Assembly: GCA_048267245.1 (NCBI GenBank)
Contig: JBLWXV010000001.1
Location: forward strand, 682,001 to 746,000
Direction: 5' to 3'
DNA: 64,000 bases
DNA from: JBLWXV01 sp048267245
GTDB taxonomy: Bacteria; Bdellovibrionota; Bacteriovoracia; Bacteriovoracales; Bacteriovoracaceae
The notes beneath the pieces were generated by a model. It ran no database searches. It was given only the letters and a program-made list of their open reading frames with translations, and had not been told where the DNA came from. How positions within the stretch are numbered: position 1 is the stretch's first letter; each line of letters starts with the position of its first letter. Of this stretch, positions 23,350 through 31,662 are shown in pieces. The position numbers and the translations under genes are program-made.

Positions 23350-26300
23350 GCTTTAAGATTATTAAGTGCACTAGAGGCGGCTTCTTGATTGCCCGCTTCT
23401 AGGCGCTTAAATTCCATGAGTACTTCAAAGAGTTTTTGATTATAGTACTTGTCTGGTAAAAGCCCCGTATCGATCATCATGCCAAATTTGCTCACGTTGA
23501 TCCCAGGAATAGCACTCAGCTGATCCATCAAATCTTTATCGCTCTCAGACCACTCAAAACTAATTCCGAGCATAGGCGCAGTGAGTGTGAGGTAGCTAAA
23601 TAAGTGTTGCGGATCATCTCCTCGATCCCATGCGGCTTTATACGCACTGGCAAACATCGATGGAAGATTTTCTGGAGCGTAAACTGCACTCATGATTCGC
23701 TCGCGCTCATAGCTAGGTCTTGATTTGAGCGCCTCTATTTGAGTGATGATTGACTGAAGCTTATCACTATCAACATTATCACTTCCAAGTGCTTCAATGC
23801 GTGCTGTGAAGTCCTTCTTAAAGCTCTCAGCAAGGGGAGCTGGAAGCTCACTGGTGATATGTGAAATTTCAAGTTCGCCTAAAACTTCACTCGCAGGCTT
23901 TCCACTGGATAGAGCGCTCGCGTACTCGCTGGACATTTGAGCCACACTTCTCTGGGTGATGGGAGCTGTTGCCTGGCTTGAAGCTCCAGTGGCCGTTCTC
24001 GAGTCATCGACTACGGCATGTGCGATCTCCGGATCTGGTACAGCGATATCGCGGGCCTGATCTTCACCGATCACAGCTCGCTTGCCACCAAAGCCAAAGA
24101 AATTGGAAATAGATTCAAAGATGCCCTTAAAGAAGTCGCCAATCGAAGAGAAGAATCCACCAGAATTTTTCTCGCTTGCTGGCGCGCGACCAGATTTCAG
24201 CGCCTCGGCTTGCGCCGCCATTCTTGCTTCTTCAACTTTTCTTTCTGTAATCGAAGGTAGGCTCAGTTCTCTTCCTGGGCAAACGTCATTCATTCTCTCA
24301 AAGGCCTTATCTTTCACGTAGAAATTGCCGTTGAATCTGAATTGATCGAGCTCTAGGCAGCGCTCATCATTGGGATTTTGTGAGCAGAATTGCTGATCTT
24401 CTAGTTCTTGGAACCACTGGCGATAGCGCTCGAGTCGCTGGGCCTCTACATCTGAGTTGAGACCAAGTGGATTTTGCGCGCGATACTTCGTTCTTTGGGC
24501 GAGGGCCTCAAGTTCTTTGAATTTTGCCTCTTCCCAGCGCTTTCTTTGTGCTTGAGCTTCTGGACTATTCCACTTTTGGTCATAACACTTGCTGTAAGAG
24601 AGTACTTTTTGATTATTACAAATTTGCTTAAACTGTCTCTTCATCGCAGAGTAGTTCGTTTCATAGCGCTCTTTAATCGTATCGAGCTCTCTCGACTCGA
24701 AATCACCATCTTGCCTCTTATTGAAGTCGTCAGTTCGCCCTTGAAGATCTTGATAGTCATTAAGAGCTTGATCGCGCCATTCCGTTTGGCCGGCAATCAT
24801 GAACATTCGGTAGCGCTGAAGCGCACTCTCAGCATCGACGAGATTTCTAAGCATATCTCCCAGTTGATCGCAGAAAAAGCGATCATCAAAGATATTCACT
24901 CCAGGATTATCTTTCTTATGATTCTGAAGATGCCCCATGACCTGACCGAGATTGGCGATGAGGGCGTCCATATTTTGAACTTCAGCAGCTAGCTTTGCTT
25001 CACAAGCAGGAGTCTGAGCGGCGAGGAAATTTTTGTAGAGTTCTTCACGGCGTTTTTGCTTGAGGAGAATTTCACGCCCAAACTGGGCAATAACATTTTC
25101 AATCGTGAGTTTGTCTCGCTCACTGGCCGGGAGTCTTCCCTTAATGGTCTTTAGGACATCATTAAAGAGGATGAATTGATCAATAGACGCCTCAAGGTTT
25201 CGAGCGTTGTCCATTGTCTCTTCCCATTTTTCTCTAGATTCTCTAAAGAGGCGCCAGCGCTCCTGCTTTCCTTTGGCGTCTGTGATCTGCTCAATTAACC
25301 AGTCTAGTCCTTTGACAACGCCTTGGACGGCAAGAGTGGCAACGGTTGATCCAATGACTGCACCTGCTGCCGTTGCTCCGGCAAGGAGAAAGGCGTGCTT
25401 TGGGTCGGTCATCTTTGCTGCAATTTTATTAGCTTCTTCAAATTGCTTATTGGTTTCAGTCCAGTTCTTATCCACCATCTTTGTGGTGCGATCAGCTTGG
25501 GCGAGTCCGTCGTCAGCAATTTGCTCCACGCGGTCCATATTCTCACTAGCAATTCGCTCAGCATCACTGAGCGAGTCTTCAATCATTTTATCGGCTTGAT
25601 CAAGGGCGTCCTTTGAAATTTGATCCGCCTGATTGAGAGCATCTTTAGAAATTTGATCCACACTACTTAAAGAGCGATCTGCGATATTTCCTAATTCAGT
25701 GACTGGTTCTGTGAGTCCGTTGACATTTACATCTCCGCTAACATCAACTGCGCCTGTTACGTTCACGTTGAGATTTTGTTCAAAAGTCGTCACGCCTCCT
25801 GTGAGATTTGGCGTTGTGATACTTGGACCAGATGAGCCACCTAAAGAATTGAGAATCGGGTTCATATCAAAACCCGGAATGCTTTGTGCGTGAGCCGCTG
25901 GGAAAATCGAATTAAAGAGAATCATACTAGTTGAGCGCCCACCGCGCTCTTCATACTTGTGCCATTTCACTTGTAGTGAAGCAGATTCAGGGCCACTAAT
26001 ACTGGCATACCCAGGTCTATAACTTGAGATTGAAATAAGGCGATAGTCTCCGGCGTCACTTAGGCCGTAGCGAATCAGGCGATTTCCTTTTTCCCATTTA
26101 AATTCAGCGAAGGTGATTCCTTCGTAATTAAAGGTGCGCTTAAAAGTAAAGCCACTCTCGCGCTTGATATCATTTACAAGAGTCGTGAGAGTGTCTGGGT
26201 CTCTGAGCGCCTTAGTGAGTGTGAGTGTTCCGATGCCATAACTCTTTGGCCCGGCCAAGATGAAGCGCTCGAGAATTTGCATTGAAGCGCTTGTGCCTTC

Positions 26301-26408
26301 AACTTTTTTAACTTCACTTCGATTCCAACGAAAGAGGAGATCCTCCGCCGCCATGGAAGAAAATGAAGTGAGTAGAAGTACAAATGTGAATAGAAGAGAC
26401 TTCATCAT
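23334..26408 (-). CDS. Very large exported protein with 11-residue repeats, glycine-rich hydrophobic segment and amphipathic segment
   Basis: A protein of 1024 residues with signal peptide MMKSLLFTFVLLLTSFSSMA. No family was recognised. In order: an N-terminal beta-rich part (to about 165); a hydrophobic stretch ending FNSIFPAAHAQ; a strand repeat NVNVTGAVDVSGDVNVNG (about 214-231); seven 11-residue helical repeats (240-316); a small-residue hydrophobic segment with G and A periodicity (about 342-365, AGATAAGAVIGSTVATLAVQG); a long charged coiled-coil-like region with paired cysteines; and a Phe/Gly-rich amphipathic segment (749-775, FFSSIGDFFKGIFESISNFFGFGG). The architecture suggests a secreted or envelope protein that inserts into membranes, but this is inference. 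The ATG at 26408 is chosen over a TTG at 26426. The binding site is weak. Confidence 0.8.
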   Translation of the reverse strand: MMKSLLFTFVLLLTSFSSMAAEDLLFRWNRSEVKKVEGTSASMQILERFILAGPKSYGIGTLTLTKALRDPDTLTTLVNDIKRESGFTFKRTFNYEGITFAEFKWEKGNRLIRYGLSDAGDYRLISISSYRPGYASISGPESASLQVKWHKYEERGGRSTSMILFNSIFPAAHAQSIPGFDMNPILNSLGGSSGPSITTPNLTGGVTTFEQNLNVNVTGAVDVSGDVNVNGLTEPVTELGNIADRSLSSVDQISKDALNQADQISKDALDQADKMIEDSLSDAERIASENMDRVEQIADDGLAQADRTTKMVDKNWTETNKQFEEANKIAAKMTDPKHAFLLAGATAAGAVIGSTVATLAVQGVVKGLDWLIEQITDAKGKQERWRLFRESREKWEETMDNARNLEASIDQFILFNDVLKTIKGRLPASERDKLTIENVIAQFGREILLKQKRREELYKNFLAAQTPACEAKLAAEVQNMDALIANLGQVMGHLQNHKKDNPGVNIFDDRFFCDQLGDMLRNLVDAESALQRYRMFMIAGQTEWRDQALNDYQDLQGRTDDFNKRQDGDFESRELDTIKERYETNYSAMKRQFKQICNNQKVLSYSKCYDQKWNSPEAQAQRKRWEEAKFKELEALAQRTKYRAQNPLGLNSDVEAQRLERYRQWFQELEDQQFCSQNPNDERCLELDQFRFNGNFYVKDKAFERMNDVCPGRELSLPSITERKVEEARMAAQAEALKSGRAPASEKNSGGFFSSIGDFFKGIFESISNFFGFGGKRAVIGEDQARDIAVPDPEIAHAVVDDSRTATGASSQATAPITQRSVAQMSSEYASALSSGKPASEVLGELEISHITSELPAPLAESFKKDFTARIEALGSDNVDSDKLQSIITQIEALKSRPSYERERIMSAVYAPENLPSMFASAYKAAWDRGDDPQHLFSYLTLTAPMLGISFEWSESDKDLMDQLSAIPGINVSKFGMMIDTGLLPDKYYNQKLFEVLMEFKRLEAGNQEAASSALNNLKAYLAN
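25461..25691 (-). repeat. Seven hendecad (11-residue) repeats inside the large exported protein
   Basis: Consecutive 11-residue units align without gaps: GNIADRSLSSV, DQISKDALNQA, DQISKDALDQA, DKMIEDSLSDA, ERIASENMDRV, EQIADDGLAQA, DRTTKMVDKNW. Hydrophobic residues recur at positions 3 and 8, with Ala often at 11, as in right-handed coiled coils and amphipathic surface helices. Two units are nearly identical, suggesting recent duplication. Confidence 0.85.
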
Positions 26409-26446
26409 ACTAACTTTTCGGAGCAAGCCTTAGAAAACCTAATAAA

Positions 26447-26470
26447 TAAGGGCGCTCTTTGGCGCCCTTA
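26447..26470 (-). terminator. Intrinsic terminator after the 106-residue protein gene
   Basis: TAAGGGCGC and GCGCCCTTA form a 9-bp stem around TCTTTG. On the minus strand the stem is followed by a moderately T-rich TTATTTATT-like tail, so it probably ends the gene at 26492 and separates it from the large-protein gene. Confidence 0.7.
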
Positions 26471-26491
26471 AATGAAAATATTTACTAAATC

Positions 26492-26812
26492 CTAATTGTC
26501 GTAGTGAACAACTCGGGCATTTGAGATGACGTCTTGAAGAGCATCTACCGAGTATTCAAGTGCTTGTTCGGCATAGGGGATCGGGCTTGATCTCATGATG
26601 TCGTCACTAAATCTTGATTGCTTAATGAGAGCAGCACAGAGTCTCATTAGTTCTGCACTTCCTTCAAAGAATTCATTCTCGTGATCTGAGACGAGAACAT
26701 TCTTAAGCATCACATTGATTGAACGCACCAGGCGTATTTGTGAGGGGCTAAGTTCAGTTGTGTCGATTTCGATTTGAAGTTTTCCTGCAGTCTTTTTGAA
26801 TTCTCTGGCCAT
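26492..26812 (-). CDS. Small cytoplasmic protein of unknown function
   Basis: A protein of 106 residues, mostly helical, without signal peptide. It contains ELSPSQIRLVRSINVMLKNVLVSDHENEFFEGSAELMRLCAALIKQSRF and ends VISNARVVHYDN. No family was recognised. AGAGGA lies upstream of the ATG. It is a single-gene unit with its own terminator, divergent from the initiator tRNA promoter. Confidence 0.75.
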   Translation of the reverse strand: MAREFKKTAGKLQIEIDTTELSPSQIRLVRSINVMLKNVLVSDHENEFFEGSAELMRLCAALIKQSRFSDDIMRSSPIPYAEQALEYSVDALQDVISNARVVHYDN

Positions 26813-26921
26813 AATTTCTTTCCTCTTAAATTAAAGCTAGGGCTTAATCTAAAGTTCTTATCGCCAGATCTTTTCGAGATATTAGGGTTTTATACTGGAG
26901 TGAAGCTCTTCTTTTAAATCT

Positions 26922-26950
26922 TTGACAAACGCCTACCTCCATTCTATACT
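26922..26950 (+). promoter_or_regulatory. Near-perfect sigma-70 promoter of the initiator tRNA
   Basis: TTGACA at 26922-26927 and TATACT at 26945-26950 are separated by exactly 17 bases. The expected transcript start is near 26957, about 32 bases before the tRNA. It is the best sigma-70 promoter in the window. Confidence 0.9.
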
Positions 26951-26988
26951 CACCCTCCTATTGATCTTTTGAATTTTCAATATGTTGA

Positions 26989-27065
<77 letters not shown>

Positions 27066-27316
27066 TTTCCTGCGGCAAATCCAAAGGATTTGACGCTGAG
27101 AAATAGCCCAAATTTTCAAGCGCCAGCGCAGACAAATTTGCGGCTGACCCAACTCCGAATCACCACTGCATCTTCTTAGAAAACTTCCAGCTACCAAATT
27201 CCAAATACAACCTAGTAAAAGACTATTTAAGTAGTTTGAAATTATTCTTAACTATTTACTCTTTTCTCAAACGTCATTCTTACCTAAAATTGAGCTATTT
27301 CTATGAAGGATATTTG

Positions 27317-28030
27317 ATGAAGGGGCTAAAGCATTTAGCAATTAGACTGGTTCGCTGGGTAGAGAAAAATAAAATTTTGACCCTCATCGTTGTAGTCGTC
27401 AGCGTGAAGGTTCTCCCGATTGTCTTTAATATACTTGGAGTTTCTTGGTGGGCCTTTCATGAAGTCTCTAGGGTTAAAAAACTTGAAGCCTATATGAATA
27501 GTCTTCCAAAGGTTACTTCAGAGGAAATTAGACTGAGACTGAATGAATTTAGAGGCAGAGACTCTGATGGTAATTCTCTTGATGACGACAAAATTGATAA
27601 GCCACTTTTAAAAATGACTGATGATAAATACTTGAGGGAGATAATCTTCGATATTGCAAGGACACATCAGAATAATCTAGAAAACTCAGACTCACTTGAA
27701 ATCCTCCGTCAAAATTTTACTAGGCGCTATGATAATGCTTCTTGCCTAAATCTCTTAATGGGAGGCGATAAAGAAACGTTTGAGTCAATGCTTCATCAAG
27801 TCATATCAATTGTAGAGTTTAGTTTGGAGCGAGAAGCATTAGGAATTTTGGGGCGAAGAAAGCTAAACCAAACTTACCCGGAGCTGCTTGTTGATAGAAG
27901 TGGAAAGTATTTCGATTATCGGAATGATTTTCTAAAAGAAGTTCAAACTTACTGTAAAGTTGTGGTTCCTACTGATTTTGAACTGAAGAAGTATCAAGAA
28001 AGATGGGTTAAAAACCATCCTCAGAGATAG
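27317..28030 (+). CDS. Membrane-anchored protein of unknown function
   Basis: A protein of 237 residues. One N-terminal membrane segment (about 17-45, LTLIVVVVSVKVLPIVFNILGVSWWAF) is followed by a soluble charged domain, probably periplasmic. That domain has a DSDGNSLDDDKID stretch resembling an acidic metal-binding loop, and no recognised family. AAGGA seven bases before ATG 27317 supports this start over the longer open frame from 27236. It is AT-richer than the flanking operons and stands alone downstream of the tRNA. It could be recently acquired. Confidence 0.65.
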   Translation: MKGLKHLAIRLVRWVEKNKILTLIVVVVSVKVLPIVFNILGVSWWAFHEVSRVKKLEAYMNSLPKVTSEEIRLRLNEFRGRDSDGNSLDDDKIDKPLLKMTDDKYLREIIFDIARTHQNNLENSDSLEILRQNFTRRYDNASCLNLLMGGDKETFESMLHQVISIVEFSLEREALGILGRRKLNQTYPELLVDRSGKYFDYRNDFLKEVQTYCKVVVPTDFELKKYQERWVKNHPQR

Positions 28031-28364
28031 AATTTCAAATCTTTCTTGAATGACTTCTGATTAGACTACAATTCAAACAACTCAAGATGCTACATCTCAT
28101 TTATAAATTCTTGGCGCAAATTGCCAGGAGATAAGGTCGAATTTATTAATCTCTGGCCATGCCAGCGCTCACTCGTTCAGTTTCGTAAATCAATGTTCAC
28201 AATAGCGAAAGCCGGCTAACACCTTGAATTTTAGCAAAGTATAGTGACATTGTTTGGCTAACTTGAGTTCTGTTTGACCATTCAAACATGGTGAGGTAAC
28301 ACTTCTCCAAAATATGAATAAAACTTGCTGGGGCCACTTACTCAGTACTTTTGGAGGCTTTACT
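28031..28364. other. Intergenic region upstream of the ferric-binding-protein gene
   Basis: No gene is supported in this 334-base stretch. It is AT-rich. The only clear structure is a palindrome at 28271-28288. No iron-box (GATAATGATAATCATTATC) was seen. TTGACC at 28274-28279 overlaps the palindrome and might be a -35, but the matching -10 is poor. Confidence 0.5.
28271..28288. promoter_or_regulatory. Operator-like palindrome TGTTTGA-N4-TCAAACA
   Basis: A perfect 7-base inverted repeat with a 4-base spacer, about 85 bases upstream of the solute-binding-protein start and overlapping a possible -35. The size suits a dimeric helix-turn-helix regulator. The regulator is unknown. Confidence 0.5.
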
Positions 28365-29363
28365 ATGATCGGTAGCACTAGATTTTTGGTTTTGATCGGA
28401 GCGCTTTTAAGCACCGGGATCCTAGCCGCGAAAGAAGTAACTATTTACTCTGTATACCCAGGTGATCGCTTAAGTGCGATCTTTAAACCCTTCACACAGC
28501 GCACTGGGATTAACGTTAATGTTATCGATGGCAAGAGTGATGATCTCATCAAGCGCATTGAGCAAGAGGGTGAGAATACTCTCGCAGATCTACATTTGGA
28601 TAAGGATTTAGTGTATCACTCAAAAGCTTCTAAAGCTGGGATTTACCAGCCTTTCAAGTCTGCTGTTGTTGAGAAAAATGTTCCTTCGAACTTCATTGAA
28701 GCCAACCGTAATTGGTTCACTCTTTTTTATCGCTCACGCGTAATTATGTATAACCCAAATAAGGTTTCTCCAAGTGAGCTTTCAACTTATGCCGATCTAG
28801 GTAACTCTAAGTGGAAAGGCCGCCTGTGCGTTCGTACATCAAAGAATAGTTACAACGAAGCACTAGCGTCCTATATGGTCGTTAACTACGGACCTGATAA
28901 AGCTCTCGAAATTTTCAAGTCATGGGTTGAAAATCTTGCAGTCTCTCCTTTATCAAACGATCGCGCAGTCATTGGAGCTGTTGCAGATGGAACTTGTGAT
29001 GTTGGATTGGCCAACTCTTACTACCTTGCCCCTTTTGTTGAAGCTGATGCTAATTACCCAGTGAGACCGTTTTTCGCCAATCAAGGCAGCAGTAATGCTC
29101 ACGTAAATGGTGTTGCAATCGGAATCACGAAGTATGCTAAGAATGTTAAAGAAGCTACAATGCTTCTTGAGTACTTGAGTTCTGCTGAAGTGCAGGCGCC
29201 CGTTGCAAAAGCCTTTGACCAGTACCCAGTTAATCAAGCTGCTCAACTAAGTCCAACTCTTCAAGCGTTTGGTCCATTTAGCTTTGATACGACAAATATC
29301 GGAATTTACGGAAACTTTGTCGAACTTGCAGTTGAACTAATGCAGCAAGCTCAGTACGAATAA
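28365..29363 (+). CDS. Ferric iron ABC-transporter substrate-binding protein (FbpA/FutA-like)
   Basis: A 332-residue periplasmic binding protein with signal peptide MIGSTRFLVLIGALLSTGILA. Family features are VTIYSVYPGDRLSAIFKPFTQRTGI, the central LFYRSRVIMYNPNKV, WKGRLCVRTSKNSYNEALASYMV, and NSYYL (the tyrosine pair that binds Fe3+ in FutA/FbpA). GGAGG seven bases before ATG 28365 fixes the start; 17 further codons upstream are not used. The gene is single and ends in a strong terminator. No permease or ATPase gene is nearby, so these must be elsewhere or the protein has another role. Confidence 0.88.
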   Translation: MIGSTRFLVLIGALLSTGILAAKEVTIYSVYPGDRLSAIFKPFTQRTGINVNVIDGKSDDLIKRIEQEGENTLADLHLDKDLVYHSKASKAGIYQPFKSAVVEKNVPSNFIEANRNWFTLFYRSRVIMYNPNKVSPSELSTYADLGNSKWKGRLCVRTSKNSYNEALASYMVVNYGPDKALEIFKSWVENLAVSPLSNDRAVIGAVADGTCDVGLANSYYLAPFVEADANYPVRPFFANQGSSNAHVNGVAIGITKYAKNVKEATMLLEYLSSAEVQAPVAKAFDQYPVNQAAQLSPTLQAFGPFSFDTTNIGIYGNFVELAVELMQQAQYE

Positions 29364-29375
29364 TTTACTCATCTT

Positions 29376-29401
29376 AAAAGGGCCAGTACTTGGCCCTTTT
29401 T
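29376..29401 (+). terminator. Intrinsic terminator after the ferric-binding-protein gene
   Basis: AAAAGGGCCA and TGGCCCTTTT form a 10-bp stem around GTACT, 13 bases after the stop codon. The T's complete a U-tract. Confidence 0.92.
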
Positions 29402-29496
29402 ACATAAAATCTAGTCGCTTAGGTATTCCAATTGGGACAAGTGATAGATTAATAACACTTCATATCTCTCTTTTAGACCCTTGCCATCGCATATAA

Positions 29497-29562
29497 GTGA
29501 TCGAAATCACCTTTTATTAATTGATGGCCATCAAAGTTTTAAGAACACCTCTTTGGCATAAT
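29497..29562 (+). promoter_or_regulatory. Promoter with two FNR/CRP-family boxes ahead of the MBL-DUF442-heme operon
   Basis: TTGATGGCCATCAA (29521-29534) is a perfect FNR consensus TTGAT-N4-ATCAA. GTGATCGAAATCAC (29497-29510) is a second, related palindrome 24 bp upstream. A -10-like CATAAT lies at 29557-29562. With the start site it implies (29569), the FNR box is centred at -41.5, the class II activator position, and the other at -65.5. This suggests activation by an FNR/DNR-type regulator responding to low oxygen, nitric oxide or redox state. Confidence 0.75.
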
Positions 29563-29593
29563 AAAGAAAAGGATGAATCCAAGAGGAGTTCTC

Positions 29594-30457
29594 ATGAAAT
29601 ATACAGTAAAAGAATTTTTTGATCCCGACACATACACGCTTACATATGTAGTGAGTGACCCCAATACCCTTGACGCCGTGATAATCGACTCTGTTCTAGA
29701 TTACGATCCAGCCTCTGGCGCAATTAGCTTTCACAGCGCTGAAGACGTCATCAAATACGTTGAAGTCCATAATTTTAAGGTTAAAGCTCTGCTTGAAACC
29801 CACGCTCACGCAGATCACTTGAGCGCTGCCCAGTATCTTAAGAAGAAGTATCCAGATGCCACTTTGGGCATTGGAAAAAATATTACCAAAGTGCAAAACG
29901 TCTTTAAGAAAATCTTTGGCCTAGAACATCTACTACTTGATGGTTCCCAATTTGACCTTTTGATTGAAGAAGATACCCCTTACAACTTTGGAAGTATTGA
30001 GCTTAGGGCGATATTTACGCCTGGTCATACTCCAGCCTGTTCTTCTTACTTAATTGGAGACTTACTTTTTACGGGTGATACGATCTTCATGCCAGACTAT
30101 GGCACTGGACGTTGCGACTTTCCAGCAGGATCTTCGGCAGATCTTTGGGATTCGATCCAAAAAATCTATGCACTCCCAAATGAAACAAAGATATATGTTG
30201 GTCACGACTACCAACCTGGTGGAAGAGAAGTGAAATGGCTTTCAAGTGTTGGCGAGCAAAAAGAGAAAAACATTCAGCTCAGAGCTTCGACTTCAAAAGC
30301 CGACTTCGTTTCCTTTAGGGATGAAAGAGATGCTGGGCTTAAGGCCCCTAGGCTTCTCTTTCCAAGTGTTCAAATAAATATTGATGGAGGGCATTTGCCA
30401 CCAAGTGATGAAGAAGGAAGACGCTTTCTTAAAATTCCACTGCGTGGTGAATTATGA
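29594..30457 (+). CDS. MBL-fold hydrolase, persulfide dioxygenase/Blh-like
   Basis: A 287-residue metallo-beta-lactamase-fold protein. The metal motif is THAHADH (H70, H72, D74, H75), then FTPGHTPACSSYLIGD, LFTGDTIF and the group marker GTGRCDFPAGS, and finally YVGHDYQPGGRE. This pattern is that of ETHE1-type persulfide dioxygenases and the bacterial Blh proteins, which oxidise glutathione persulfide during sulfide detoxification. GAGGAG six bases before ATG 29594 decides the start. Its stop overlaps the next start (ATGA), and a DUF442 protein following an MBL protein is a familiar pairing. It is controlled by the FNR-box promoter. Confidence 0.88.
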   Translation: MKYTVKEFFDPDTYTLTYVVSDPNTLDAVIIDSVLDYDPASGAISFHSAEDVIKYVEVHNFKVKALLETHAHADHLSAAQYLKKKYPDATLGIGKNITKVQNVFKKIFGLEHLLLDGSQFDLLIEEDTPYNFGSIELRAIFTPGHTPACSSYLIGDLLFTGDTIFMPDYGTGRCDFPAGSSADLWDSIQKIYALPNETKIYVGHDYQPGGREVKWLSSVGEQKEKNIQLRASTSKADFVSFRDERDAGLKAPRLLFPSVQINIDGGHLPPSDEEGRRFLKIPLRGEL

Positions 30458-30933
30458 ATTTAACTAATTGGAAAACTCCAACTATTAAAGGCGTCTCAAA
30501 TCTAAAACTTGTTGATGATAGGCTCATCTTGGCGGGTAAAATTGAATCTCTAGCTGCGGTCAAGGAGCTAGTTAATCTTGGAGCTGACACATTTATTGAT
30601 CTAAAAGCGCCAGACGAGCATTTAGGTTCTCGCAATGATTGCAAGTGGGTACATGAGAGTGGCGCTAATTACATTAATCTTCCTGTACGCGATCTTGAGT
30701 ATGACATTACCTTTGATTTTCATCAAAGAATGAAGGCTTTGCTTGAAACATCAAAAGGAAAGGTTGTCATCTATTGTATGTCTAGTAACCGCGTGGGTTA
30801 CTGGTTTGGGCGCTACCTGGCAGAAGTAGTAGGCTTGAAGCTGGGAGACTGCTACGAATATGCCCTAAAGTCAGGGATGTGTTCTGATTCAGCCTGTGCA
30901 AGTTTAAAGAGTCGTTTGAAGATTGCCTCATAG
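30454..30933 (+). CDS. DUF442/Blh-type phosphatase-like protein
   Basis: A protein of 159 residues. The core GADTFIDLKAPDEH, ANYINLPVRD and VVIYCMSSNRVGYWFGRYLAE shows the dual-specificity-phosphatase/rhodanese-like fold with the active loop C-M-S-S-N-R. In Blh proteins this domain is fused to the MBL domain; here it is a separate gene joined by ATGA. It probably takes part in sulfide or persulfide handling rather than protein dephosphorylation. An extra CSDSACASL near the end adds two cysteines that could serve sulfur transfer. Confidence 0.82.
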   Translation: MNLTNWKTPTIKGVSNLKLVDDRLILAGKIESLAAVKELVNLGADTFIDLKAPDEHLGSRNDCKWVHESGANYINLPVRDLEYDITFDFHQRMKALLETSKGKVVIYCMSSNRVGYWFGRYLAEVVGLKLGDCYEYALKSGMCSDSACASLKSRLKIAS

Positions 30934-30956
30934 CTACATAGCGAGGAGTAGGGTAA

Positions 30957-31475
30957 GTGAGAGTTTTATTATTATTTATTTTAATAGGGGTTCACTTCAG
31001 CGCTAGGGCCGATTTTAAGGAAGAAGCCAGTAGTCTTGCGGAGAAATTAAAGAAGGATCTCATGGCCCATGTTTCTTCTCAAATTAAAAAGGGAGGAGTC
31101 ATAAGCGCAATTAGCTTCTGTCATGAAGAAGCGCTGCCGATTACTAATACTCATCAAAATGATAAGTTTAACATTGGGAGAACATCTCAAAAAATTAGAA
31201 ATCCAAAAAATCGTGCAGCTAATTGGATGATGAGTTATCTTGAAGAAGCTAAAGCGACGACTGCAAAAAATCCATATAAGCCTCAAGTTGTAAGACTTAA
31301 AGAGGGGAAAAAGGTTTTTTTAAGTCCCTTATATGTCGGTGCACCCTGTATGCAGTGCCATGGCAAACTCACTCAAGAAGTATCAGCTGCGATAATTAAA
31401 AGGTACCCAAATGATGAGGCTACGGACTATCAGTTAGGAGCTTTTAGAGGATTTGTGTGGGTAGGGGAAAAGTAG
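30957..31475 (+). CDS. Periplasmic c-type heme protein, DUF3365/Tll0287-like
   Basis: A 172-residue exported protein with signal peptide MRVLLLFILIGVHFSARA. The domain shows ISFCHEEALPITN, GRTSQKIRNPKNRAANWM and the heme site C-M-Q-C-H near residue 136, as in Tll0287-like redox sensor or single-heme cytochrome proteins. The start is GTG (30957) after GAGGAG. It lies 23 bases after the DUF442 gene and is probably the last gene of the FNR-box operon. The heme may sense or relay redox state in the periplasm. Confidence 0.85.
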   Translation: MRVLLLFILIGVHFSARADFKEEASSLAEKLKKDLMAHVSSQIKKGGVISAISFCHEEALPITNTHQNDKFNIGRTSQKIRNPKNRAANWMMSYLEEAKATTAKNPYKPQVVRLKEGKKVFLSPLYVGAPCMQCHGKLTQEVSAAIIKRYPNDEATDYQLGAFRGFVWVGEK

Positions 31476-31581
31476 AAATCCTAATAAGAACATCACTTCC
31501 GCGATAGTCAATTTCTCTGTATTTAGACTGAATACAATGACGCCAGGTGATGGAACAATTCACTTAACGATAGCCTTGAAA

Positions 31582-31598
31582 ATTGTTATTTCCACAAT
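31582..31598. promoter_or_regulatory. LysR-type inverted repeat ATTGT-N7-ACAAT
   Basis: ATTGTTATTTCCACAAT has the dyad and T-N11-A spacing of LysR-family boxes. It sits 65 bases upstream of the LysR gene start, so it could be the autoregulatory site. The intervening sequence has TTGACC (31622-31627) but no convincing -10. Confidence 0.4.
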
Positions 31599-31662
31599 AA
31601 TGAATATTTCGAATTTCAATCTTGACCTATACTAGTTAAACTTTCATTTATAAGGAAAGGTC

